7,977 nt of DNA from Pseudomonadota bacterium (GTDB lineage Bacteria; Pseudomonadota; Gammaproteobacteria; Pseudomonadales; Halieaceae), in contig JAUVBI010000145.1 in assembly GCA_030591305.1 (NCBI GenBank), positions 1-7,977 of the forward strand, in the 5' to 3' direction. Shown here one piece after another: positions 1-6,228 of this stretch. The position numbers and the translations under genes were made by a program. The notes under the pieces are model-generated. The model saw only the letters and a program-made list of their open reading frames with translations. It did no database searches and was not told the DNA's origin. Numbering within the stretch: the stretch's first letter is position 1; each line of letters starts with the position of its first letter.

Positions 1-2520
1 GTCAATGCAGTGAGAAGCCGTTCCAGGGATTTGCCCGGCGGCACGGTGCGCACAGCGGGCGGCGCCATTAAACTGCGCTCGGTGGCGCAGGCCTATAGCG
101 GAGAAGAATTTTCCTCATTAACACTGCTGACAAGAGACGATGGTACTCTCATCAAGCTTGGCGATGTTGCCGAAGTGGTGGATGGGTTTGTAGATCAGCC
201 GATACTCAGCACTCTTAATGGTCGCCGGGCGGCGACGATGGTAGTCGACAGGGTTGGCAATCAGGACGTGTTGAAAATGACCAATCGCCTGCGTAACTAT
301 ATCGCCGAGAAGCAGGCAAGCCTGGCTGATGGCGTATATATTGTCGGTTGGCTTGACGAGAGTAATATTCTTCGCGGTCGTATTGAGTTACTGCTGCGCA
401 ACGCGGCGCAGGGTGCGGTTCTGGTCGTATTGGCGTTGGCCTTGTTCCTCAATCTTACTCTGGCGCTGTGGGTGATTGTCGGTGTGCCCTTTGCAGTGAT
501 GGGGACGCTGGCGACGATTTATTTTCTCGGTTTGCCGATATCGATAAATGTTCTGTCAGTATTCGCCTTTATTTTGGTATTGGGGATTCTGGTTGATGAC
601 GGTATTGTCACCGCCGAGAGCGCCTATGCGCGCCTGGAGAGTGAGCGACAGGGGGTTAGCAGTGTGGTTCGGGGTGTGCGCAGGGTTGCCATGGCGACCA
701 TCTTCGGGGCGCTGACAACCATGATCGCTTTTGGGCCTTCATTATTACTGACAGACGGCTTTTCCCGGGTTTTGACCCACATCGGCCCCGTTGTTATTCT
801 TTGCGTATTCTTTTCCCTGGTTGAAACAAAACTGATTCTTCCCGCCCACCTGCGCCATATTCGCGTTGGTGAGAAGGCCTCTGGCGGCTGGCGTAAGCCT
901 GTTGAGAAGGTTCAGGCTCGTTTTTCCTCGGCGTTGAAAAATTTAGCTTCCGGACCCTATCGACGTTTGCTGCACTACAGTCTGAATCATCGTTATATCA
1001 CCCTATCGGTGTTTATGGCGGTGCTTATTATTTGTCTGGCACTGGTGCCATCGGGTTTGGTCAGGTTTGTATTTTTCCCGAACGTTCCCTCGGACCAAAT
1101 TATAGTAAAACTGGAAATGCCCCAGGGTACGCCGTGGCAAAAAACACACGATTATGCGCGGCGTATTGAGCTGGCGGCGCAGGGAATGAACGAGCGTTAT
1201 TTGGCCTCGCTTGATACGACAGTGGATGTGGTCAGGCAACTGATGGTGGTGTCCGAAAGCGACACCAGTGCCAGGGTGGATATTGATTTGGTGCCCAGTG
1301 AGGAACGTACTGTAAGCTCTGTGGTCCTGGCGCAATGGCTGCGGGAGGGGTTGGGTATTCTTGAAGGCGCGCGGGTGCTCAGCATCGATGCGGTGGCCGG
1401 CCCCCCGGGTTCCATTTTGGAAGTGCAGTTAAAGGGGAAAAACCTGGAGAGATTGCGCCTGGCCGCTACGGATTTAAAACAATCTCTGGCCCGCATGGCT
1501 GGTGTGCAGGATATCAACGATAGTTTTAATGCCGGCGGTAAGGAGTTGGATATTCAAGTGACCACCGAGGGTGAAGTACTGGGGCTTGGCACTGTCGAAC
1601 TGGCCAGGCAGGTACGGCAGGCATTTTTCGGCGCCGAGATACAGCGGGTTCAGCGCGGGCGGCACGAGGTGCGCGTCTACGTCCGGTTGCCCGTTGACGA
1701 ACGCGCCCGGGTCGACAGTCTGCAGTCGCTGTGGATTCGGCTTCCGGACGGGCGCAAAGTACCTTTTTCCGTGGTCGGAAAGGCGCGGGAACTCATCGGC
1801 CTGAGTGTCATTAATCGTATAGATCGCCGGCGCGTGGTGAATGTGCGAGCGGATATTAATAAATTGCTGGTTGAGCCCGGTGAGGTGGCGCGTTTGCTTA
1901 AAAGCGATGTTCTACCCCGCTTGCTCAAGAAATACCCGGGCATCAATTATCACCTCGGTGGCGAGGCGGGGGATGAACAGGACACTTCATCCGTATTGGG
2001 CTATGCCTTTGTTATGGTGCTGCTGTTGATTTTTGCCGCGCTGGCGATACCCCTGAAGAGCTATATCCAACCGCTGTTGATCATGTCGGTGATTCCCTTT
2101 GGTGTTATCGGCGCTATTATTGGCCACCTGGTACTGGGCAAGGACATCAGTATTCTGTCGGTGATCGGTATCGTGGGCCTTGTCGGGGTGGTGGTGAACG
2201 ACAGCCTGGTAATGGTCGATTTTATTAATCACTATATCGATGAGGGACACGACTGGCGCTCGGCGGTAATGGAGGCCGGGCCGATGCGGTTCCGCGCGGT
2301 GATATTGACCTCTTTAACCACTTTTCTCGGCTTACTTCCCATTCAACTGGAAACGTCGATTCAGTCCGAGTTCGTCAAACCCATGGCAATCTCCGTTGCC
2401 TTTGGTGTGTTATTTGCCACCTTTGTCACCCTGATTTTGGTGCCGGTGCTTTATTTTATCGCAAAGGATTTGGATCGCATGTTAAAAAACCTGTGGTCTG
2501 ACACGTTATATCCCCCTTAA
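1..2520 (+). CDS. RND-family efflux pump inner-membrane subunit (AcrB/HAE1-like), 5'-truncated by window edge
   Basis: This is a proton-driven export subunit of the resistance-nodulation-division superfamily, which normally works with a periplasmic adaptor and an outer-membrane channel. The frame is open from base 1, so the true start lies upstream; about 839 codons are visible against 1,030-1,050 usual, so roughly 200 N-terminal residues (TM1 and the first porter subdomains) are missing. Counting from the GTG at base 10, the protein enters in the porter domain (DLPGGTV, 7-13). It continues with TM2-TM6 (about 130-277), TM7 (about 328-350), a second large periplasmic loop (about 351-660) and TM8-TM12 (about 663-817). 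The TM4 proton-relay pair is present as GILVDDGIV, Asp196-Asp197. The TM10 relay segment reads VVVNDSLVMVDF, with Asn730-Asp731 where AcrB has Lys940-Asn941. That pattern occurs in a distinct HAE1-like subgroup, so I do not assign AcrB or a substrate. Family assignment is very secure. Confidence 0.95.
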   Translation, partial: VNAVRSRSRDLPGGTVRTAGGAIKLRSVAQAYSGEEFSSLTLLTRDDGTLIKLGDVAEVVDGFVDQPILSTLNGRRAATMVVDRVGNQDVLKMTNRLRNYIAEKQASLADGVYIVGWLDESNILRGRIELLLRNAAQGAVLVVLALALFLNLTLALWVIVGVPFAVMGTLATIYFLGLPISINVLSVFAFILVLGILVDDGIVTAESAYARLESERQGVSSVVRGVRRVAMATIFGALTTMIAFGPSLLLTDGFSRVLTHIGPVVILCVFFSLVETKLILPAHLRHIRVGEKASGGWRKPVEKVQARFSSALKNLASGPYRRLLHYSLNHRYITLSVFMAVLIICLALVPSGLVRFVFFPNVPSDQIIVKLEMPQGTPWQKTHDYARRIELAAQGMNERYLASLDTTVDVVRQLMVVSESDTSARVDIDLVPSEERTVSSVVLAQWLREGLGILEGARVLSIDAVAGPPGSILEVQLKGKNLERLRLAATDLKQSLARMAGVQDINDSFNAGGKELDIQVTTEGEVLGLGTVELARQVRQAFFGAEIQRVQRGRHEVRVYVRLPVDERARVDSLQSLWIRLPDGRKVPFSVVGKARELIGLSVINRIDRRRVVNVRADINKLLVEPGEVARLLKSDVLPRLLKKYPGINYHLGGEAGDEQDTSSVLGYAFVMVLLLIFAALAIPLKSYIQPLLIMSVIPFGVIGAIIGHLVLGKDISILSVIGIVGLVGVVVNDSLVMVDFINHYIDEGHDWRSAVMEAGPMRFRAVILTSLTTFLGLLPIQLETSIQSEFVKPMAISVAFGVLFATFVTLILVPVLYFIAKDLDRMLKNLWSDTLYPP

Positions 2521-2598
2521 AATCGAACCACCTTAAGATTGGCTGATTTTAGCTCGAAAGCGACAAATGTCGCATTGGGGGCTAAGCTGTTACATGTT

Positions 2599-3129
2599 AT
2601 GCGAATATTTTTTGCACTCGACCTGGAGCCGGCTGCCAAACTGGAAATGGGGGCGTGGCGGGACAAGTCGTTCAGGGGGTTGGCCGCAGCGCGCCCGGTT
2701 CCATCCGGGAACTTTCATATTACCCTGGCATTTATAGGGGATGTGGCGGAGCATAAGCTGGAACGCCTGTGTGACAGTGTCGATCAGTCACTGAGCCGGG
2801 AGCCTTCTGAGGCCGCCAGTCTCGCTATAAATGAACTTGGGTATTGGCAACGACAAGGCATCCTGTGGCTGGGGCCGGGGCACTGCCCCGGTCAACTGTC
2901 ACAGTTGGCGGGCAGGCTGAAGGGGCTGGGTGCCCGGGTTGGCGGCAAACTCGATCACAGGACTTTCCAGCCTCACATCACCCTGTTTCGCCGTTGCAAG
3001 GTACCACCGCCACCGCCATTGGAGTCGCCTGACTTCAGCCTGGATTACGGTGATTTTGTACTGCTCGAATCGCGGCAGGGCAAGCGCGGCGTTAGTTACC
3101 ATACCCTGCAGCGCTGGCAGCTTTTGTAG
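2599..3129 (+). CDS. thpR: RNA 2',3'-cyclic phosphodiesterase ThpR (2H phosphoesterase, 2'-5' RNA ligase family)
   Basis: This is a cytoplasmic 2H-superfamily enzyme that opens 2',3'-cyclic phosphate RNA ends to 2'-phosphates; the family was first described as a tRNA-half 2'-5' ligase (LigT). Both catalytic signatures are visible: HITL at His40-Thr42, followed by AFIGDV, and HITL at His126-Thr128 in a QPHITLFRR context. The protein opens with MRIFFALDL, the usual first strand, and has 176 residues, the family's normal length. The frame is open back to a TTG at 2539, but those 20 extra residues do not resemble the family, so I chose the ATG at 2599. The Shine-Dalgarno there is weak. The gene sits 78 bp after the RND gene on the same strand without a clear terminator between them, so read-through is possible, but no functional link is evident. 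Confidence 0.9.
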   Translation: MRIFFALDLEPAAKLEMGAWRDKSFRGLAAARPVPSGNFHITLAFIGDVAEHKLERLCDSVDQSLSREPSEAASLAINELGYWQRQGILWLGPGHCPGQLSQLAGRLKGLGARVGGKLDHRTFQPHITLFRRCKVPPPPPLESPDFSLDYGDFVLLESRQGKRGVSYHTLQRWQLL

Positions 3130-3195
3130 ACACTGCGCCTCAACTTGTGTGTTAAACTCGCGGGGATGTAAAAGCCTGCCAGGGCTCAAGCACCC

Positions 3196-3216
3196 CTGAA
3201 AACCACCTTCAGTTTT
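3196..3216 (+). terminator. weak terminator-like hairpin downstream of thpR
   Basis: CTGAA (3196-3200) and TTCAG (3208-3212) can pair across a 7-base loop, and four T residues follow directly (3213-3216). A second short repeat, CAGGG/CCCTG (3180-3184 and 3194-3198), overlaps it. The stem is only 5 bp and AT-containing, so it would be a poor intrinsic terminator. The rest of this 154-bp gap also holds possible but weak promoter boxes: TTGTGT at 3145 with TAAAAG at 3169 (18-bp spacer), and TCTAAT at 3228 without a convincing -35. One of these may drive the following stress-protein gene. Confidence 0.2.
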
Positions 3217-3283
3217 AGGCTGCAGATTCTAATTTTTTGTATGAGAATGTACTTCCGAGGGATGTGGGAGTGAGGTATCTCCA

Positions 3284-4099
3284 ATGGTGCAGTTTTCCAA
3301 CCTGTTTGTAGTGTACGACCCGACCAGTGAGGAGCAGCCGGCGCTGCAGCGCGCGGCAAATATTGCTGAACAGATTTCGGCTGGCGTGCATGTGTTTGCC
3401 TGCATCCATTCTGGTGCAGAGCCGTCAGCGGATAAATCCACCGAGGCAAAACGCCTTCTTGCCCGGCAGCGGGACATTCTGGCCAGAGCCGTGGCTCCCT
3501 TGTCTGACCGGGGCATCGAGGTGAGCACGGAGGTGGAGTGGGACACGGACTGGTACCAGGCCGTGGTGCGAGCGTCCCTCAAGAACGCCGCCGACATGGT
3601 CTTGAAGTCCACCTTCAAGCACTCTTCGGGTGAACGCCTGCTGAACAAGACCTCCGACTGGACCCTGATCAGGGAATGCTTGTGCCCGGTACTGTTGGTG
3701 AAGGAGAGGGCGCCGCGGGAGATCCCCAGGGTGCTGGCCGCGATCGACATTTGCGCTAAAAAAGGTTCCTACGAGCGGCTCAACCAGAGTATTATCGATG
3801 TCAGCAAACAACTCCTGGAGAACAAGTTTGCTGAAGTTCACTTCGTCAACGCCTTTGAGGACTTCAAGGGGATTCCGGACAAGCAGGAGTTGATCCGTGA
3901 ATATGGCATTGAGAGTGACAAGATTCATATCAAGATGGGTAAACCTGAGAAGGTTATTGTGAAGTGCGCTAAAAAACTGGATGTAAGCCTGGTTGTGGTG
4001 GGCAACTCCGCCCGGTCCGGTCTGCCCGCGGCGCTGCGCGGCAATACCGTGGAGAAGGTGCTGGATAAACTGAAGTGTGACGTTTTATCCATGCCGTGA
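3284..4099 (+). CDS. UspE-like tandem universal stress protein
   Basis: This is a cytoplasmic protein of 271 residues made of two universal-stress-protein domains (about 3-141 and 147-271). The similarity is to E. coli UspE rather than to single-domain UspA: the start NLFVVYDP, the segment DMVLKSTFKH at 104-113, SDWTLIRECLCPVLLV in domain 1, and VVVGNSARSGLPAALRGNTVEKV near 237-259 all have UspE counterparts. It is shorter than E. coli UspE (316 residues), lacking roughly 20 residues in domain 2 and an acidic C-terminal tail. The nucleotide-binding signature of domain 2 is degenerate: Ala replaces the second Gly of GxxG, and Asn follows the final Gly instead of Ser/Thr, so ATP binding is doubtful. 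GAGG at 3272-3275 lies 8 bases before the ATG and supports the start. Codons in the middle of the gene favour AAG, GAG and C-ending forms, suggesting good expression. UspE family members act in motility, adhesion and stress survival, but the molecular role is unclear. nnrS follows by 72 bp. Confidence 0.9.
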   Translation: MVQFSNLFVVYDPTSEEQPALQRAANIAEQISAGVHVFACIHSGAEPSADKSTEAKRLLARQRDILARAVAPLSDRGIEVSTEVEWDTDWYQAVVRASLKNAADMVLKSTFKHSSGERLLNKTSDWTLIRECLCPVLLVKERAPREIPRVLAAIDICAKKGSYERLNQSIIDVSKQLLENKFAEVHFVNAFEDFKGIPDKQELIREYGIESDKIHIKMGKPEKVIVKCAKKLDVSLVVVGNSARSGLPAALRGNTVEKVLDKLKCDVLSMP

Positions 4100-4118
4100 G
4101 CCACAACTTTCTCGCTGC

Positions 4119-4162
4119 CCACTACCACTACCAACACCACTACCAACACCACTACCACTACA
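4119..4162. repeat. CCA-based trinucleotide/hexamer tandem repeat between usp and nnrS
   Basis: The stretch is built of triplets alternating CCA with CTA or ACA. It resolves into 12-base units: CCACTACCACTA (4119-4130), CCAACACCACTA twice (4131-4142 and 4143-4154), and a partial CCACTACA (4155-4162). It ends at the AGGA that serves nnrS, so it forms most of the usp-nnrS spacer. There are no G residues on the plus strand, so the RNA would be unstructured and easy for ribosomes to enter. Confidence 0.85.
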
Positions 4163-4171
4163 GGATTATAA

Positions 4172-5374
4172 GTGCTTAACATCGATGACAACCGCATCGC
4201 CATGACGATTACTCCCCTGCTGCGGCTGGCATTTCGGCCACTGTTTCTGGGGGGGACGGTATTCTCCGTGATCGCCATGGGTTGGTGGGCGTATTTTTGG
4301 CTCAACCCGGTGGCCTGGGCGCCTTATGGTGGGCCTGTGTGGTGGCATGGCCATGAAATGCTGTTTGGCTTTGGCAGCGCCATCGTTGTGGGCTTTTTGC
4401 TCACCGCTGTGCAGGCCTGGACCGGGGTTATGGGCATACGGGGCAAACCGCTGGGGGTGCTTGCCGTCTGTTGGTTGCTGGGGCGCCTGTTGTTGGCACT
4501 TGGTTCGTCCCTGCCCGCCTGGTTACTGGTTGCTACAGACCTGTCGTTCCTGTTTTTTGCGGCTGTGGCAATGGCATACCCTGTGTTAAAAGTGAAACAG
4601 TGGCGCAATCTGATATTTGTTCCCATGCTGTTTGTGCTGGCGTTGTTAAACGGAGCCAGCCACTGGGGTGTCTCGAACAATCGACCGGAACTGGCCCTGC
4701 AATCACTGCATGGCGCCGTTCTCTTGATCACGCTTATCATCGCCGTGGTGGGTGGCCGGGTTATTCCCTTTTTTACGACCAATGCGACAGGCTGTGAGCG
4801 GCTGCCACCCAAACGCTGGCTTGAAGTCCTCAGTGTGACCACGATTGGCTTGCTGGTGCTGGCCGCTTTTGTTGGCTTTTCACGTGTGCCGGCGGCGGCA
4901 ATGGTGGTGTTGTGCCTGATTGGCGCCCTGGCGAACGGCTGGCGTTTCCTGCGTTGGGGGATTCAGTATAGTTGGGGAGTGCCCCTGTTGTGGTCGCTGC
5001 ACCTGGCCTATGCGTTCATTCCCCTGGGGCTGCTGGCGTTGGCGCTCTACAGCGCAGGGTACCTGGCCAGCGCCAGTACAGCCCTGCACTGTTTTACCAC
5101 CGGCGCTATCGGCGGGATGATCCTGGCGATGATTTCCCGGGTTACCCTGGGGCACACCGGGCGCCCACTGCAGCCGCCACTGGCGATGGTTCCGGCCTAT
5201 ATCTTCATCCTGAGCGGTGCGGTAATGCGCGTGGTGGTGCCTGCGGTGTGGCCACAATATACCCCCTGGGGCATTGCGCTTGCCGGTGTATTCTGGATGT
5301 TGGCCTACGGGATTTTCCTTATTTACTATGGCCCCATGTTACTTGCCCCGCGTGCTGATGGCCGACCCGGTTAG
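4172..5374 (+). CDS. nnrS: NnrS family heme/copper membrane protein (nitric oxide stress)
   Basis: NnrS is a polytopic inner-membrane protein that contains heme and copper in characterised members, and it protects cells from nitric oxide and nitrosative stress during denitrification or host attack. The 400-residue length and about 12 hydrophobic segments match the family. Signatures seen are RLAFRPLFL (18-26), WWHGHEMLFGF (57-67), FLLTAVQAWTG (75-85), GGRVIPFFTTNA (194-205), WSLHLAYAFIPLG (284-296), and the C-terminal block ALHCFTTGAIGGM to LGHTGRPL (304-333). Conserved His59, His61, His287, His306 and His328 are candidates for metal or heme ligation. AGGA at 4162-4165, 6 bases before the GTG at 4172, supports the GTG start. 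An in-frame ATG at 4202 is the alternative and would begin just before the conserved core. The gene is probably cotranscribed with the upstream Usp gene. An FNR-type site lies just after its stop, but faces the next gene. Confidence 0.93.
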   Translation: MLNIDDNRIAMTITPLLRLAFRPLFLGGTVFSVIAMGWWAYFWLNPVAWAPYGGPVWWHGHEMLFGFGSAIVVGFLLTAVQAWTGVMGIRGKPLGVLAVCWLLGRLLLALGSSLPAWLLVATDLSFLFFAAVAMAYPVLKVKQWRNLIFVPMLFVLALLNGASHWGVSNNRPELALQSLHGAVLLITLIIAVVGGRVIPFFTTNATGCERLPPKRWLEVLSVTTIGLLVLAAFVGFSRVPAAAMVVLCLIGALANGWRFLRWGIQYSWGVPLLWSLHLAYAFIPLGLLALALYSAGYLASASTALHCFTTGAIGGMILAMISRVTLGHTGRPLQPPLAMVPAYIFILSGAVMRVVVPAVWPQYTPWGIALAGVFWMLAYGIFLIYYGPMLLAPRADGRPG

Positions 5375-5396
5375 GCGGCTCACTTTTGAAGCAATG

Positions 5397-5438
5397 GTGA
5401 TCTCGATCAATTAACCGACGGTGCTGCTGGGTTATTAT
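5397..5438 (+). promoter_or_regulatory. predicted class II FNR/ANR/DNR-type promoter for the small Cys-cluster gene
   Basis: GTGAT-CTCG-ATCAA at 5397-5410 matches the FNR consensus TTGAT-N4-ATCAA at 9 of 10 positions. TATTAT at 5433-5438 matches the -10 consensus at 5 of 6 positions. Taking that hexamer as -12 to -7 puts +1 at 5445, so the centre of the site (between 5403 and 5404) falls at exactly -41.5, the standard class II activator position. There is no good -35 box, as expected for such promoters. The only gene positioned to use it is the 47-codon gene at 5515. A CRP-type reading (GGTGA-N6-TCAAT) matches less well. Confidence 0.6.
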
Positions 5439-5490
5439 GGGCGTTGAACTTTAATTGACGGTGCTGTTGGGTTATTATGGCCGTTCGATT
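5411..5490. repeat. two tandem 40-bp direct repeats in the leader of the small gene
   Basis: Copy 1 (5411-5450) and copy 2 (5451-5490) agree at 33 of 40 positions and abut with no gap; a third copy seems to begin with TTAAT at 5491. The shared core is GACGGTGCTG, then TGGGTTATTATGG, which is fully conserved. Differences cluster at the ends. The -10 hexamer TATTAT occurs in both copies, but only copy 1 has the FNR-type site at the right distance. Copy 2 would lie in the 5' untranslated leader of a transcript starting near 5445. Confidence 0.9.
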
Positions 5491-5514
5491 TTAATCCTGA
5501 GAGTGGAGTGATGT

Positions 5515-5658
5515 ATGAGTGATAGTTGTTGTGGTGGATGTGGTGGGCAGGATACCCAGCCTAAAAAGGAAAAAACTGGCGTGCAGGAGCAAGCTCCAGG
5601 GCAGGAACAAAAGCAGGCGCAGAAGCAGGATAAGGCCAAGGCCAAGGCCAAGGGTTAG
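5515..5658 (+). CDS. small protein with N-terminal CCGGC cysteine cluster and Lys/Gln-rich tail (47 aa, hypothetical)
   Basis: The 47-codon frame begins MSDSCCGGCGGQ and ends KAKAKAKG. Cysteines are at 5, 6 and 9 (CCxxC), and there are no others. The remaining three quarters is hydrophilic and rich in Lys, Gln, Ala and Glu, with no membrane segment or signal peptide; it looks disordered. GGAG at 5505-5508 is 6 bases before the ATG, and a predicted FNR-type promoter lies upstream; these are the main reasons for calling it real. The ATG at 5511, in another frame, stops after three codons. The tail is encoded by a short AAGGCC hexamer repeat (5632-5653), a place where length could vary. The cysteine cluster could bind a metal or Fe-S centre or act as a redox-reactive thiol site; this is inference, and I do not recognise a named family. 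The gene lies 140 bp after nnrS and converges on the DUF5665 gene. Confidence 0.7.
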   Translation: MSDSCCGGCGGQDTQPKKEKTGVQEQAPGQEQKQAQKQDKAKAKAKG

Positions 5659-5705
5659 CTCACTGTAACACCGGGCAGGTTCGACCCAATAAGTTTGAAG
5701 AAGCA

Positions 5706-5733
5706 CAGGGTTCTGCATTGGGACTAAACCCTG
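5706..5733. repeat. inverted repeat CAGGGTT/AACCCTG in the convergent intergenic region
   Basis: CAGGGTT (5706-5712) and AACCCTG (5727-5733) are perfect 7-bp inverted arms around a 14-base loop. The hairpin lies 48 bases after the small gene's stop and about 64 bases beyond the stop of the minus-strand DUF5665 gene, so it could act as an RNA 3'-end hairpin for either. Neither side has a true T-tract: the plus strand continues with CCGCCGGGG and the minus strand with the mildly T-rich TGCTTCTTC. It is therefore not a canonical intrinsic terminator. Confidence 0.4.
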
Positions 5734-5761
5734 CCGCCGGGGGGGTCACTGAAGTACCGCG

Positions 5762-5809
5762 CAGTGGCCTGCTCGTGGTAGGCGGGCAGGTGCTGGTCAC
5801 TGGTTTTTT
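5762..5809 (+). terminator. possible intrinsic terminator with imperfect stem, for the small Cys-cluster gene
   Basis: CAGTG (5762-5766) with CACTG (5798-5802), and inside it CCTGC (5768-5772) with GCAGG (5786-5790), give a two-part stem with an asymmetric bulge. Six T residues follow (5804-5809). The bulge of 1 versus 7 bases lowers confidence. The far arm overlaps the stop codon of the minus-strand DUF5665 gene. CACTG at 5747-5751 can also pair with the same CAGTG, so two exclusive folds are possible. Confidence 0.35.
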
Positions 5810-6144
5810 GTGTTTTCGTTTATTTCCTGCAGCAATCGATTCATTTTCGCAAAATCCTCCGAATAGTCCGTGTTTTCTGTGTAATCAATAGCATATTCCT
5901 TGGCATCCTCGAAATATTCACCGACAACGGGGAGATCCACGAGCTGCGTCAATATCCAGATAAAAGCACCCAGAACCAGGGTCATGCCAATCGTAACCCC
6001 AAACCCCTTGGCGATGCCCGCTTTGAAATTAACCCACAGAATTCGCTTGCCTGATTGCAGGTACTCCAGGTATTCCGCCGCTCCTCCCGCCTCAAGCGTT
6101 CTAACGAGTTCTTTATCCGGCGACGTTTTCGGTCTTGATGGCAT
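5797..6144 (-). CDS. DUF5665 domain-containing small membrane protein
   Basis: This 115-residue protein of unknown function has the DUF5665 pattern: a short polar N-terminus, then YLEYLQSGKRILWVNFKAG (25-43), a glycine-rich entry GIAKGFGVTIG, one membrane helix (about 45-67), and LVDLPVVGEYFED (68-80) just after it. The C-terminus (81-115) is acidic and probably helical or coiled-coil, ending NENTKNQ, and is longer than the minimal domain. On the minus strand GAGG lies about 10 bases before the ATG (6142-6144). It is divergent from aidB across fewer than 90 bp and convergent with the small Cys-cluster gene. It is probably an inner-membrane protein; no enzyme motif is visible and the family's role is not known to me. 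Confidence 0.85.
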   Translation of the reverse strand: MPSRPKTSPDKELVRTLEAGGAAEYLEYLQSGKRILWVNFKAGIAKGFGVTIGMTLVLGAFIWILTQLVDLPVVGEYFEDAKEYAIDYTENTDYSEDFAKMNRLLQEINENTKNQ

Positions 6145-6228
6145 TTTGCTGGCACCTCTACTTTTTTGGCTGTAGGGACACTATATGAAAGGGGCGAAGC
6201 AATATCAATTGAGCGGCGGGGCCTATTA
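6145..6228. promoter_or_regulatory. short divergent intergenic region between the DUF5665 gene and aidB
   Basis: About 84 bp must hold both 5' leaders. On the plus strand TATATG at 6182-6187 is the best -10 candidate for aidB, but a -35 at the proper distance (TACTTT near 6159) is poor, so an activator may be needed. A lone ATCAA half-site (in CAATATCAATTG, about 6201-6212) has no matching left half, so I do not call an FNR site. The GAGG on the minus strand serves the DUF5665 gene. Confidence 0.3.

Noticed and set aside
2539..2598. Upstream TTG start for thpR adding 20 residues
   Set aside because: The added residues do not match the family; MRIFFALDL is the normal N-terminus.
3241..3273. 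10-codon leader peptide frame (MRMYFRGMWE) ahead of the usp gene
   Set aside because: No Shine-Dalgarno in front of it and no regulatory codon run or attenuator structure.
4119..4162. CRISPR-like repeat
   Set aside because: The units are 12 bp with no spacers; this is a simple-sequence repeat.
4324..4842. 172-codon minus-strand frame inside nnrS, and similar long antisense frames in the RND, usp and aidB genes
   Set aside because: They are antisense by-products of codon bias in well-supported genes; none resembles a known protein.
5455..5478. TTGACG with TATTAT in repeat copy 2 as a sigma-70 promoter
   Set aside because: The spacer is only 12 bp, too short for a functional -35/-10 pair.
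5674..5687. GCAGGTTCGACCC resembles a tRNA T-arm and loop
   Set aside because: No acceptor, D or anticodon arm can be built upstream, where the small gene's coding sequence lies, and no CCA end follows in register.
5491..5718. 75-codon minus-strand open frame over the small gene
   Set aside because: It is antisense to the Cys-cluster gene, and its low-complexity Leu and Thr runs come from the repeats on the other strand; no convincing ribosome site.
6201..6212. FNR-type site upstream of aidB
   Set aside because: Only an ATCAA half-site is present; the left half at the correct spacing does not match.
6166..6228. TTG start for aidB adding 21 residues
   Set aside because: It has no ribosome site, lies in the divergent promoter region, and the added residues do not resemble AidB.
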